Shown piece after piece: positions 24,161 to 32,757 of a stretch of 64,000 nucleotides of DNA (positions are counted from its first letter, which is position 1; every line of letters begins with the position of its first letter). Under the pieces are notes generated by a model. It saw only the letters and a program-made list of their open reading frames with translations. It did no database searches and had not been told where the DNA came from. A program made the position numbers and the translations under genes. Location of the stretch: positions 1 through 64,000 of the forward strand of contig NZ_JADOGI010000013.1 in the NCBI RefSeq assembly GCF_015645445.1. The letters run 5' to 3'. Source of the DNA: Nonomuraea cypriaca (GTDB lineage: Bacteria; Actinomycetota; Actinomycetes; Streptosporangiales; Streptosporangiaceae).

Positions 24161-25881
24161 GCCTTCAGGGCTTCGAGGTCCGCCGTGGCATGTGTACGGG
24201 CGTGCGCCACCTCGTCGGCCACCGGTACGACGACCTCCAGGTAGCACTTCAGCTTGGGCTCCGTGCCCGATGGGCGTACGACCACGCGGGCGTCGCCGGA
24301 CAGGCGGTAGCGCAGGCCGTCCGTCGGCGGGAGGCCCCCGTCGCCCTTCGCCAGGTCGTCCGCCCGGACCACCTGCCGTCCTCCGAGCGTCGCGGGAGGG
24401 GCGGCGCGCAGCCGGGACATGGTGGAGGTGATCAGGGACAGGTCGGCCACCCGGAAGGAGAGCTGGGAGGTGGCGTGCAGGCCGTAGCGCCTTGCCTGGT
24501 CGTCCAGCAGGTCCAGCAGGGCGCGGCCGGAGCGTTTGGCCGTGGCCGCGATGGCGGCGATCGTCAGGGCCGCGCCGATCCCGTCCTTGTCGCGGACCGG
24601 GAGGCCGGCGTCCGAGCCGACGCTGTAGCCGATCGCCTCCTCGTAGCCGAACACCAGGCCGGGGCCCGCTTTGATGATCCACTTGAAGCCGGTCAGGGTC
24701 TCGCCATACCGTACGCCGTGTGCTTTGGCGATCTTGCCGAGCAGGGTCGAGGAGACGATGGTGGTGGCCACCATGCGGTCCCCGGTCGTGTGGGTGATCA
24801 CATGCTCGGCCAGCAGGCCCCCGAGTTCGTCCCCGGTGAGCATGCGGCAGGAGCCGTCCGGCAGGGGCACCCCCACCGCGCACCGGTCGGCGTCCGGGTC
24901 GTTGGCGAGGACCAGGTCGGCGTTCAGTTTGGCGGCCAGGGCGATGGCCAGGTCCATCGCGCCCGGTTCCTCCGGGTTGGGGAAGGACACCGTGGGGAAG
25001 TCGGGGTCGGGGTCGCGTTGCTCGGCGACGGCGACCGGCGGCTCGAAGCCGGCCGCCTGGAAGGCTCTGGTCAGTGTGTCCGCGCCCACCCCGTGCAGGG
25101 GTGTGTACGCGATCCGGAGGTCACGGGCCTCGCTCAGGGGAAGGGACGTCACGGCGCTGAGGTAGGCGTCAACGATCTCCTCGCCCAACACCACCGTGCC
25201 CGACGTGCCCGCTGAGGAGGCGTCGGTGGTGCCCGGCGCGCTCACTGAGGTGCCCGAGGTGCCGGAGGTGCCGGAGGGGCCGAAGGTGCCGGAGGGGCCG
25301 GAGGGGCCGGAGGGGCCGAGGGGGAGTTGGTCGACGGGGCCGACTGCGGCGATGGCGGTCGAGATCTCCGTGTCGATCGGGGGCACGATCTGGGAGCCGT
25401 CGCCCCAGTAGACCTTGTAGCCGTTGTCGCGCGGCGGGTTGTGGCTGGCGGTCACGGTCACGCCGGCGTCCGCGCCCAGGTGGCGTACGGCGAAGGCCAG
25501 GACCGGGGTGGGCAGGGGGCGCGGCAGGAGGGAGGCGCGCAGCCCGGCGCCGGTCAGGACGGCGGCCGTGTCACGGGCGAACACGTCGGACTTGTGGCGG
25601 GCGTCGTAGCCGATGACCACGTGCTTGCCAGGACCGAGCACGCGGGCCAGCCCGGCGGCGGCGCGCATGACGGTGACGCGGTTCATCCGGTTGGGGCCCG
25701 CGCCCAGCTCACCGCGCAGCCCGGCCGTGCCGAACTCCAGCCGGGCGCCGAACCGGTCGCGCAGCGCCGCGAGGTCCTCGCGTTCGAGCAGGGCGGACAG
25801 CTCGGCGCGGGTGCCGGGGTCGGGGTCCTGGGCCAGCCACCGCCGGGCCTCGTCCAAGAGAGCCGGGTCCGAGAGAGTCAC
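24133..25881 (-). CDS. Phosphoglucomutase/phosphomannomutase
   Basis: Alpha-D-phosphohexomutase of 582 aa; moves phosphate between C1 and C6 of a hexose or the C1 and C5 of pentose phosphates. The active serine loop TASHNPPRDNGYKVYW, metal loop DPDADRC and phosphate-binding RPSGTEPKLKCYLE are all present. Residues about 187-228 are an insertion of GPSG and SGTSGT repeats not expected in the family. GTG 25881 overlaps the stop of a chimeric mini-ORF. Next to purine nucleoside phosphorylase, action on ribose or deoxyribose 1-phosphate is plausible. Confidence 0.93.
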   Translation of the reverse strand: MTLSDPALLDEARRWLAQDPDPGTRAELSALLEREDLAALRDRFGARLEFGTAGLRGELGAGPNRMNRVTVMRAAAGLARVLGPGKHVVIGYDARHKSDVFARDTAAVLTGAGLRASLLPRPLPTPVLAFAVRHLGADAGVTVTASHNPPRDNGYKVYWGDGSQIVPPIDTEISTAIAAVGPVDQLPLGPSGPSGPSGTFGPSGTSGTSGTSVSAPGTTDASSAGTSGTVVLGEEIVDAYLSAVTSLPLSEARDLRIAYTPLHGVGADTLTRAFQAAGFEPPVAVAEQRDPDPDFPTVSFPNPEEPGAMDLAIALAAKLNADLVLANDPDADRCAVGVPLPDGSCRMLTGDELGGLLAEHVITHTTGDRMVATTIVSSTLLGKIAKAHGVRYGETLTGFKWIIKAGPGLVFGYEEAIGYSVGSDAGLPVRDKDGIGAALTIAAIAATAKRSGRALLDLLDDQARRYGLHATSQLSFRVADLSLITSTMSRLRAAPPATLGGRQVVRADDLAKGDGGLPPTDGLRYRLSGDARVVVRPSGTEPKLKCYLEVVVPVADEVAHARTHATADLEALKADLTTHLGL

Positions 25882-25973
25882 AGCCGCTCGACCGCCTTGT
25901 CCAAGAGGTTCAGAGCCGGGTCGGAGAGGTTCACAGCCGCTCGATCATCTTGTCCAGGGTCCGAGAGAGTCAC
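25878..25973 (-). repeat. Duplicated gene junction with 31-aa mini-ORF
   Basis: Three diverged copies of the phosphorylase-end/mutase-start boundary lie in a row (unit of roughly 46-50 bases: GTCGA-CGGCTGTGA-CTCTC-GACC). The segment between the true stop of the phosphorylase and the true start of the mutase is one open frame of 31 codons. It begins TLSDPG like the mutase and ends DKAVERL like the phosphorylase (KVVDRL). Both ends overlap neighbours as GTGA. Translation is possible through coupling; a function is unlikely. Confidence 0.8.
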
Positions 25974-26773
25974 AGCCGGTCGACCACCTTGGCGAGAAGT
26001 TCGCCCATGCGGGTGGCGGTGGCGCGGCCGACCTCCAGGACCTCCTCGTGGTTGAGCGGCTCACCGGACAGGCCCGCGCCCGGGTTGGTGACGAGGGAGA
26101 CGCCGAGCACGTCGAGGCCCGCCTCGCGGGCGGCGATCGCCTCCAGCACGGTGGACATGCCGATCATGTCGCCGCCGAGCGTGCGCAGCATCCGGATCTC
26201 GGCCGGCGTCTCGTACGTCGGCCCGCGGAAGGCCACGTAGACCCCCTCGGCCAGGGCCGGGTCGATCTCGCGTACCAGGTCGCGCAGGCGGCGTGAGTAG
26301 ACCTCGGTGAGGTCGATGAACGTGGTCCCGGTGATCGGGTTGGCGCCGGTCAGGTTGATGTGGTCGCTGATCAGGACCGGATCGCCGACGTTCTGCGTCT
26401 CGGGGCGCAGGCCGCCGGCCGCGTTGGTCAGCACGACCGTGCGGACCCCGGCCGCGGCCGCCGTGCGTACGCCGTGCACGACCGCGTCCACCCCGAGCCC
26501 TTCGTACAGATGCGTACGCCCGAGGAACACCACCGCGTGCCGCCCGCCCGGCGTGCGGACGACGCGGATCCTGCCGCCGTGCCCGGCCACGGCGGGGGCG
26601 CGGAAGCCGGGCAGGTCGGTGAACGGGATCTCGGTCACCGTCTCGCCGATCGCGTCGGCGGCGGGCACCCACCCCGACCCCATGACGAGCGCGACGTCGA
26701 AGGTGTCGAGACCGGCGGCGGTCTTGAGCGCCGCCGCCGCCTCGGAGGCCAGGGTGTAAGGGTCGTTGCTCAC
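25970..26773 (-). CDS. Purine nucleoside phosphorylase
   Basis: Type I trimeric purine nucleoside phosphorylase of 267 aa; splits inosine, guanosine and deoxy forms with phosphate. It shows VMGSGWVPAAD at the phosphate site, GRTHLYEG, LTNAAGGL, the base-site Glu in GPTYETPAEIRML and VTNPGAGLSGEPLNH. GTG 26773 follows the peptidase stop closely. With adenosine deaminase upstream in the window it forms a purine salvage route. Confidence 0.95.
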   Translation of the reverse strand: MSNDPYTLASEAAAALKTAAGLDTFDVALVMGSGWVPAADAIGETVTEIPFTDLPGFRAPAVAGHGGRIRVVRTPGGRHAVVFLGRTHLYEGLGVDAVVHGVRTAAAAGVRTVVLTNAAGGLRPETQNVGDPVLISDHINLTGANPITGTTFIDLTEVYSRRLRDLVREIDPALAEGVYVAFRGPTYETPAEIRMLRTLGGDMIGMSTVLEAIAAREAGLDVLGVSLVTNPGAGLSGEPLNHEEVLEVGRATATRMGELLAKVVDRL

Positions 26774-26776
26774 GAA

Positions 26777-28081
26777 TCAGTAGTTTAGGAGCAGCCTGTC
26801 CAGCACTCGTACGCCGAACTGCAGCGCCTCCACCGGCACCCGCTCGTCCACGCCGTGGAACATCGACGAGAAGTCCATGTCCGCGGGCAGTCGCAGCGGC
26901 ACGAACCCGAGCCCGCGCACCCCCAGGTCCGCGAAGAACGTCTTGTTGTCGGTGCCGCCCGACATGCAGTACGGGATCGCCCGCGCCGCCGGATCCTCGG
27001 CCTTGAGCGCCGCGATCATGGACTCGACCAGCGCCCCGTCGAACGTCGTCTCCAGCGCGATGTCGTGGTGCACGAACTCCCGCCGGACGCGCGGCCCCAT
27101 CAGCGAGTCGACGGTCTTGAAGAACTCCTCCTCGAACCCGGGCAGGAACCGCCCGTCGATCACCGCCGTGGCCTGGCCGGGGATCACGTTCGACTTGTAG
27201 CCGGCGTCGAGTTGGGTGGGGTTGGTGGTGTTGTGCAGCGTCGCGCCGACGAAGCGGATGAGCGGCCCGATCTTGTCGAGGACCGGCGCGGGGTCCGCCT
27301 CGTCGAACGGGATCCCGAAGGCGTCGGCGACCTCGGTGAGGAAGCGGCGTACCGTCGGCGTGTACGTCAGCGGCCAGTCGTACTCGCCGATCCTGGCCAC
27401 CGCCCTGGCGATCTCGGTGACGGCGTTGTCCGAGTTGAGCATCGAGCCGTGGCCCGCCGTGCCGTCGGCGATCAGCTTCATCCAGGACAGGCCCTTCTGG
27501 GCGGTCTCGATGAGGTAGAGCCGCAGCGACGGGTCCACCTCCAGCGAGTAACCGCCGACCTCGCTGATCGCCTCGGTGACGCCCTCGAACAGGCCGGGGT
27601 GGTGGGCGGTGAGGTATTTGGCGCCGTACACGCCGCCGGCCTCCTCGTCGGCCAGCCATGCGAACACGAGGTCGCGGCGCGGCCTGCGCCCCTCGCGCTT
27701 CATCTGGCGCAGCAGCGCCAGCATCATCGCGTCCATGTCCTTCATGTCCACCGCGCCGCGGCCCCAGATGTAGCCGTCGCGCACCTCGCCCGCGAACGGG
27801 TCCACCGACCAGTCGGCGGCGTTGGCCGGCACCACGTCCAGGTGCCCGTGGACGAGCAGCGCGGGCAGTGACGGGTCCGTGCCCTCGATCCTGGTGACCA
27901 CGTTGCCGCGGCCCGGCTCGCTCTCGACGTACTCGGCCTCGATCCCGACCTCGGCGAGCCGCGCCATGACGACCTCCGCCGCGGCCCGCTCGCCGGGGCC
28001 GCTGCCGTCCCCGTAGTTGCTGCTGTCGACGCGGATCAGTTCCACGCAGAGGTCGGCGACTTCCTTCTCGGCAGGTGTCAT
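26777..28081 (-). CDS. M20-family peptidase
   Basis: Zinc peptidase of 434 aa, M20/M25/M40 class (dipeptidase or aminoacylase type). Metal and catalytic motifs: VHGHLDVVPA, GAVDMKDMDA, DEEAGG and a late SGGTDNKTF. The dimerisation domain is present (about residues 190-320). Start: ATG 28081 with GGGAG seven bases before; it overlaps the Lrp gene stop (ATGA). Co-transcription with an Lrp-type regulator suggests peptide or amino-acid breakdown. Confidence 0.93.
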   Translation of the reverse strand: MTPAEKEVADLCVELIRVDSSNYGDGSGPGERAAAEVVMARLAEVGIEAEYVESEPGRGNVVTRIEGTDPSLPALLVHGHLDVVPANAADWSVDPFAGEVRDGYIWGRGAVDMKDMDAMMLALLRQMKREGRRPRRDLVFAWLADEEAGGVYGAKYLTAHHPGLFEGVTEAISEVGGYSLEVDPSLRLYLIETAQKGLSWMKLIADGTAGHGSMLNSDNAVTEIARAVARIGEYDWPLTYTPTVRRFLTEVADAFGIPFDEADPAPVLDKIGPLIRFVGATLHNTTNPTQLDAGYKSNVIPGQATAVIDGRFLPGFEEEFFKTVDSLMGPRVRREFVHHDIALETTFDGALVESMIAALKAEDPAARAIPYCMSGGTDNKTFFADLGVRGLGFVPLRLPADMDFSSMFHGVDERVPVEALQFGVRVLDRLLLNY

Positions 28082-29145
28082 GGCGTTTTCTCCCATTGGT
28101 GAGCCAGCGTGAGCAGTCCGGACTTGTGGAGGTGGCCGCGCTTGTAGGCGCGGGTGATGAGGGTGAGGTCGACGTCGGTGATCTCGTCGTGCCGGCCGGC
28201 GACGCCGGTGAGGAAACGGTAGAGGTCCGCCTCGTGGGCCGCCACGACCTGCACGATGAGGGAATGGTTGCCCGAGGTGGCGGCGCAGTAACGTACGTTC
28301 GGGTGGGCCGCCAGGCGCCGGCCCACCAGGTCAAGCCCGTCCGGGCGGACCTTCAGCCACAGCATGGCCTCCACCTCCAGGCCGAGCAGCGCGGGCTCCA
28401 CCTCGGCGCGCGGCAGCAGCAGCCGGCGCTCGATCAGCGAGGTCACCCGCCGGCGCGCGGTCGGCACGGAGAGGTCCAGCCGCTCGGCGACCGCGGTGAA
28501 GGCGATCCGGCCGTCTGCGGCGAGCAGTTCGGCGATCTCCTGCTCAAGAGGCGACAGCCCCTCCTCGTCGGGCAGACACTCAGGCGGCGGCGCGGGCCGC
28601 GACTCGGCCACCTCGGGCGGCGGCGCGGGCCCCTCGGCCACCTCCGGCAGGTGCTCGGGCGGCGGCGCGGGCCGCAGTTCGGCCACCTCTCCGTCACTGA
28701 GGAACGGCGCGTGCCACTCGGCCACGGTCGTGAACGTGTGGAGCACGACCTGGGTCTGCGTCTGCAACACGCCGTCTATCCCGCAGACCTGAGTGGACAG
28801 GATGTGGTGCAGCTCCTCGCGCGAGGGGGCGACCAGCTCGCAGCCCACGTCCGTGGCCCCGGTCAGCGCGTAGACCGAGCGCGTGTCGGGCCGCTCGGCC
28901 AGCGCCCGCGCCACCTCGCCCACCGCGCCAGGACGCACCTGGACGTGCAGGTGGACGGGACGTCCGTGCCCCGTGCGCAGGTCGTCGTAGATGGCCGTGA
29001 CCCGCACCACGCCGTCCGCGATCAGCCGTTGCAGGCGGCGGGCGACCGTGCGCTCGTGCTCGCCCACGGCCCGGCCGATCTCACCCCACGAGGCGCGCGG
29101 GCTGACTTGCAGCGCCGCGACGAGGCGCCGGTCGATACCATCCAC
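28078..29145 (-). CDS. Two-part Lrp/AsnC regulator
   Basis: Tandem Lrp/AsnC protein of 355 aa. Each half has a winged helix-turn-helix followed by a ligand-binding RAM domain: the first starts at IDRRLVAALQVSPRAS, the second at LSPLEQEIAELLAADGR (about residue 195). The halves are joined by a proline-rich linker made of three APPPE repeats. GTG 29145 directly precedes the first domain; the open frame extends 24 codons further but without a better start. It is divergent from an MHS transporter and overlaps the M20 peptidase gene; both are likely targets. Confidence 0.9.
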   Translation of the reverse strand: MDGIDRRLVAALQVSPRASWGEIGRAVGEHERTVARRLQRLIADGVVRVTAIYDDLRTGHGRPVHLHVQVRPGAVGEVARALAERPDTRSVYALTGATDVGCELVAPSREELHHILSTQVCGIDGVLQTQTQVVLHTFTTVAEWHAPFLSDGEVAELRPAPPPEHLPEVAEGPAPPPEVAESRPAPPPECLPDEEGLSPLEQEIAELLAADGRIAFTAVAERLDLSVPTARRRVTSLIERRLLLPRAEVEPALLGLEVEAMLWLKVRPDGLDLVGRRLAAHPNVRYCAATSGNHSLIVQVVAAHEADLYRFLTGVAGRHDEITDVDLTLITRAYKRGHLHKSGLLTLAHQWEKTP

Positions 29146-29255
29146 CTGCCACCATTTCTGTGTCGGGAATGTAAATATTTGCTGCCATATTTGACTGTTT
29201 TGGTCGTCTGAATGCACGATAAGCCATCACCGCTCATGTCAGCAAAGGAGCCCAC

Positions 29256-30560
29256 GTGGCGACTTCCCCCCTGGCGCAATCCCCACTCGGCATCCCCAAG
29301 AGCCGTGTTCGCCAGCTGATGGCGGCCAGCATCGGCAACGTCGTGGAATGGTACGACTGGTATGCGTACACGTTTCTGGCGACGTACTTCTCCGCGCAGA
29401 TCTTCCCGCCCAGTGCGGGCAACCCTCTGGTACCGCTGCTGAGCTCGTTCGGCGTCTTCGCGGTGGGCTTCTTCATGCGGCCGCTGGGCGGCCTGCTGGT
29501 CGGCGCGTTCGCCGACCGGTACGGCCGCAAGGCCGCGATGACGTTCACGATCGTGCTGATGGGATTCGGGTCCCTGCTCGTGGGCCTGACCCCCAGCTAC
29601 GCGGCCGTGGGCCTGCTTGCGCCGATCATCCTGACGCTGGCCAGGCTGATCCAGGGCCTGTCCGTGGGCGGCGAGTTCGCCGCCGCGACCACGTTCCTGG
29701 TGGAGTCGGCGCCGCCCGGCCGCCGCGGGCTGTTCTCGAGCTTCCAGTACGTCAGCACCACCATCGGCCAGCTCCTGGCCTCCGGACTGGCCGCGCTGCT
29801 CGCCACCACCCTGGTCAAGCCCGACATGGACGCCTACGGCTGGCGCATCCCGTTCATCGCGGGCGCCGTGCTCAGCCTCGTGGGCCTGTGGATCCGCAAG
29901 GGCGCCGACGAGACGTCGGCCGTGGCGGGGGAGATCCAGCAGGGACGGGCCGAGCGGCCCAAGATGTTCGAGTTCATGAAGCACCATCCGAGGTCGGCGC
30001 TGACGATCGTCGGCATCACGATCGCGGGCACCGTCGCGTACTACACGTGGACCAGCTTCCTGCCCACCTACGCGCAGATCACCGTGGACTTCGACCCGGC
30101 GCTGTCGCTCCAGGCGGGCACGGTCTCGCTGGTCTTCTTCATGATCCTGCAGCCGCTGCTCGGCATGCTGTCGGACCGGATCGGGCGGCGGCCCATGCTG
30201 ATCGCGTTCGGGCTCGGGTTCCTGATCCTGCCGGTGCCGCTGCTCGGGCTGCTGACCACGTCGTACTGGAGTCTGCTCACCGTGCAGATGGTCGGCATGG
30301 TGTTCCTCGGCTGCTTCACCTCCATCTCGGCCGCGGTGAACTCCGAGCTCTTCCCGACCAGGGTGCGGGCGGCCGGGGCCGGGTTCCCGTACTCGCTGAC
30401 CGTGGCGCTCTTCGGCGGCACCGCGCCGCTGATCGGCACCGCGCTACAGGAGGCCGGCAACCCCGAGCTCTTCCCGTGGTACATGTCGGCGCTCGCGCTC
30501 ATCTCCACGCTGGTCTACGTCTTCGTGTTGCGCGAGACCAAGGACCAGCCGCTGCGCTGA
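29256..30560 (+). CDS. MFS transporter, metabolite:proton symporter type
   Basis: Twelve-helix transporter of 434 aa of the MHS branch (KgtP/ProP/ShiA). N-terminal signature IGNVVEWYDWYAYTFLA, loop GAFADRYGRKAAM and RLIQGLSVGGEFAAATTFLVE are diagnostic. AAAGGAG lies six bases before the GTG. Likely imports an organic acid or amino-acid-like solute; divergence from an Lrp-family regulator favours an amino-acid-related one. Confidence 0.93.
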   Translation: MATSPLAQSPLGIPKSRVRQLMAASIGNVVEWYDWYAYTFLATYFSAQIFPPSAGNPLVPLLSSFGVFAVGFFMRPLGGLLVGAFADRYGRKAAMTFTIVLMGFGSLLVGLTPSYAAVGLLAPIILTLARLIQGLSVGGEFAAATTFLVESAPPGRRGLFSSFQYVSTTIGQLLASGLAALLATTLVKPDMDAYGWRIPFIAGAVLSLVGLWIRKGADETSAVAGEIQQGRAERPKMFEFMKHHPRSALTIVGITIAGTVAYYTWTSFLPTYAQITVDFDPALSLQAGTVSLVFFMILQPLLGMLSDRIGRRPMLIAFGLGFLILPVPLLGLLTTSYWSLLTVQMVGMVFLGCFTSISAAVNSELFPTRVRAAGAGFPYSLTVALFGGTAPLIGTALQEAGNPELFPWYMSALALISTLVYVFVLRETKDQPLR

Positions 30561-31046
30561 CTACCCCGTCGAGACGCAGGGGCGCTCCCGCAACTCCTTG
30601 ACGTAGTCGTCGGGGGCGCCCGCCCGCTCGGCCGCCTCGGCCAGGCTGCCCAGGTAGCGGGCCGACGGCAGGCCGCCCTCGTAGCCGTCGAGCACGTAGA
30701 ACCACGCCACGACCTCGCCCTCCAGGGTCTGCACCCGCAGCCGAACCTTGTGGTACGCCCCCCGCACCGCGCCCTCCCACTGGTCGAGCGAGGTCTCCTC
30801 CCAGTCGGGCACGTCGTAGAGCACGACGAACACGTGGTCGTCAGGCTCCTCCACGATGGTGGCGAGCGCGCCTTCCCAGGCCGGGTCGTGCCCGCCGAAG
30901 GTCAGCCGCCAGCCGGGCAGCCAGCCGACACCCCAGATCGGCGAGTGCGGGGCGCGCATGGCCATCTGCTCCGGATCCATGTTGGAGCCATAAGCGGCAT
31001 AGAGCCTGAGGTCATTCGGCTTCCCCGAATCCGAAAGCCACGCCAC
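30561..31046 (-). CDS. Gamma-glutamylcyclotransferase-like protein
   Basis: Protein of 161 aa with the cyclotransferase fold: YAAYGSNMDPEQM near residue 18 is the substrate loop, followed by the barrel and DGYEGGLPSARYLG. Relatives convert gamma-glutamyl amino acids to 5-oxoproline. GAGAGGGG lies six bases before the GTG. It abuts the convergent MHS transporter gene with no gap. Confidence 0.85.
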   Translation of the reverse strand: MAWLSDSGKPNDLRLYAAYGSNMDPEQMAMRAPHSPIWGVGWLPGWRLTFGGHDPAWEGALATIVEEPDDHVFVVLYDVPDWEETSLDQWEGAVRGAYHKVRLRVQTLEGEVVAWFYVLDGYEGGLPSARYLGSLAEAAERAGAPDDYVKELRERPCVSTG

Positions 31047-31193
31047 GATCCACCCCTCTCACCGGGTGCCGCTCGTCATCCAGCTACCCGCGCCATCCTG
31101 CCACGCTGGGCCGCCGGCTCGGTTCATCAGGTTCCGGGGAAACGACGTGTCCTTCTCACCTGCTGTTTTTGATCAAGCTGGTCATCGGGGCGG

Positions 31194-31224
31194 TTGCAGC
31201 TTCGCTCGGCTCGTGCGGGACAAT
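31194..31224 (+). promoter_or_regulatory. Possible promoter of the LpdA-type gene
   Basis: TTGCAG (31194-31199) and GACAAT (31219-31224) are 19 bases apart. A start about seven bases past GACAAT would fall at or next to GTG 31232, giving a leaderless message. Spacing is longer than ideal, so this is tentative. Confidence 0.35.
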
Positions 31225-32620
31225 GGGTTACGTGACGACGATCGTGATCATCGGTGGCGGACCCGGCGGCTACGAGGCGGCGCTGGTGGCCGCCCAGCTA
31301 GGCGCGCAGGTCACGATGGTCGAGCAGGACGGTCCCGGGGGCGCCTGTGTCCTCACCGACTGCGTGCCGTCCAAGACGCTGATCGCGACCTCGGTCCGCA
31401 AGCAGGCGCTGCTCGACGCGGCGTCGCTGGGCGTGTCGTTCTCCGGCGGGCCAGACGGTGACGCGGGTGTGGTCGGGGTCGATCTGCCGCTGGTCAACAA
31501 GCGGGTGAAGGAGCTGGCCCAGGCCCAGTCCGCGGACATCGCCACCCGGGTCGAGGCCGAGGGCGTCGAGATCATCAGGGCGCGCGGGCGGCTGGTGGAT
31601 CCGCAGGTGGTGCGGGCGGGCGACCGCACACTCAGGGCCGACGTCGTCATCGTGGCCACCGGCGCGACGCCGCGCGTGCTGCGCGGGGCCGAGCCCGACG
31701 GCGAGCGCATACTCAACTGGCGCCAGCTCTACGACCTGGACGAGCTGCCCGAGCACCTGATCGTCGTCGGTTCCGGCGTGACGGGCGCGGAGTTCGCCGG
31801 CGCCTACCGCTCGCTCGGGTCCGAGGTCACGCTGGTGTCCAGCCGCGACAGGATGATGCCCAACGAGGACGCCGACGGCGCCGAGGTGCTCGAAGAGGTC
31901 TACCGCCGCCGCGGGATGAACGTCATGGGCCGCTCGCGCGCCGCCTCCGTCAAGCGCACGCGGGACGGCGTGGTCGTGACCCTGGAGGACGGCCGCACGG
32001 CGGAGGGCTCGCACGCGCTGATGACGGTCGGCATGATGCCCAACACCACCGGCATCGGTCTGGAGGAGGCCGGGATCCAGCTCGACCAGGGGGGTTTCGT
32101 CAAGGTCGACAAGGTCTCCCGCACGTCCGCGCCCGGCGTCTACGCGGCCGGCGACTGCACGGGGGTGCTCATGCTGGCCTCGGTGGCGGCCATGCAGGGC
32201 CGCATCGCCGTCTGGCACGCGCTCGGGGAGGCCGTCCAGCCGCTCCGGCTGGCCACGGTGGCCTCCAACATCTTCACCGACCCGGAGATCGCCGCCGTGG
32301 GCGTCGCCCAGCGGGCCATCGAGGCGGGCGAGATCGAGGCCAACGTGGTCAAGCTGCCGCTGGCCACCAACGCGCGGGCCAAGATGCAGGGCTTCAACGA
32401 CGGTTTCGTCAAGTTGTTCTGCCGACCGCACACCGGGATCGTGCTGGGCGGCGTGGTGGTGGCGTCGCGCGCGTCCGAGCTGATCCTGGCGGTTTCTGTG
32501 GCCGTCCAGCAGCGGCTCACGGTCGACCAGCTCGCGCACACGTTCGCCGTCTACCCGTCGCTGTCCGGCTCCATCACGGAGGCCGCCCGCCGGCTCATGC
32601 AGCCCGGCGTGTCGATCTGA
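31223..32620 (+). CDS. NAD(P)H-quinone dehydrogenase, LpdA type
   Basis: FAD-dependent disulfide-reductase family protein of 465 aa, similar in overall pattern to mycobacterial LpdA (Rv3303c). FAD loop IIGGGPGGYEAA, redox-site region GGACVLTDCVPSK with both cysteines, NAD loop VVGSGVTGAEFAGAY, and FAD site YAAGDCTG. The C-terminal His-x4-Glu of lipoamide dehydrogenase is not kept (VYPSLSGSITEAAR), favouring quinone or another acceptor. ATG 31223 is used; GTG 31232 would fit a leaderless message. Confidence 0.88.
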   Translation: MGYVTTIVIIGGGPGGYEAALVAAQLGAQVTMVEQDGPGGACVLTDCVPSKTLIATSVRKQALLDAASLGVSFSGGPDGDAGVVGVDLPLVNKRVKELAQAQSADIATRVEAEGVEIIRARGRLVDPQVVRAGDRTLRADVVIVATGATPRVLRGAEPDGERILNWRQLYDLDELPEHLIVVGSGVTGAEFAGAYRSLGSEVTLVSSRDRMMPNEDADGAEVLEEVYRRRGMNVMGRSRAASVKRTRDGVVVTLEDGRTAEGSHALMTVGMMPNTTGIGLEEAGIQLDQGGFVKVDKVSRTSAPGVYAAGDCTGVLMLASVAAMQGRIAVWHALGEAVQPLRLATVASNIFTDPEIAAVGVAQRAIEAGEIEANVVKLPLATNARAKMQGFNDGFVKLFCRPHTGIVLGGVVVASRASELILAVSVAVQQRLTVDQLAHTFAVYPSLSGSITEAARRLMQPGVSI

Positions 32621-32634
32621 TCTTCTCCCTCTCG

Positions 32635-32665
32635 GGGCCCCCACACGGCGTGGCGGGCCCTTTTT
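32635..32665 (+). terminator. Rho-independent terminator
   Basis: GGGCCCCCAC pairs with GTGG-C-GGGCCC (one bulged base, five-base loop) and is followed directly by TTTTT. It ends the LpdA-type transcript and isolates it from the xyloside locus. Confidence 0.88.
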
Positions 32666-32690
32666 CGTGTCCGGGCGCGGGTGCGGGACG

Positions 32691-32735
32691 TTGACGTTTG
32701 TTGGTATGGACAGCAAACTAACTCACTGAGTTTGC
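32691..32735 (+). promoter_or_regulatory. Promoter and ROK-type operator of the xyloside operon
   Basis: GTTTGTTGGTATGGACAG, then CAAAC (32696-32718), resembles 49451-49473 upstream of the ROK gene (shared pattern GTT.GTTGGTAT.G with CAAAC after a short gap). Overlapping it, GCAAACT (32713-32719) and AGTTTGC (32729-32735) are a perfect inverted repeat. TTGACG (32691-32696) with CAAACT 17 bases on could be the promoter. Binding by the ROK protein is inferred. Confidence 0.55.
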
Positions 32736-32757
32736 GCAGCCGTCCGAAGGAGTGTCC

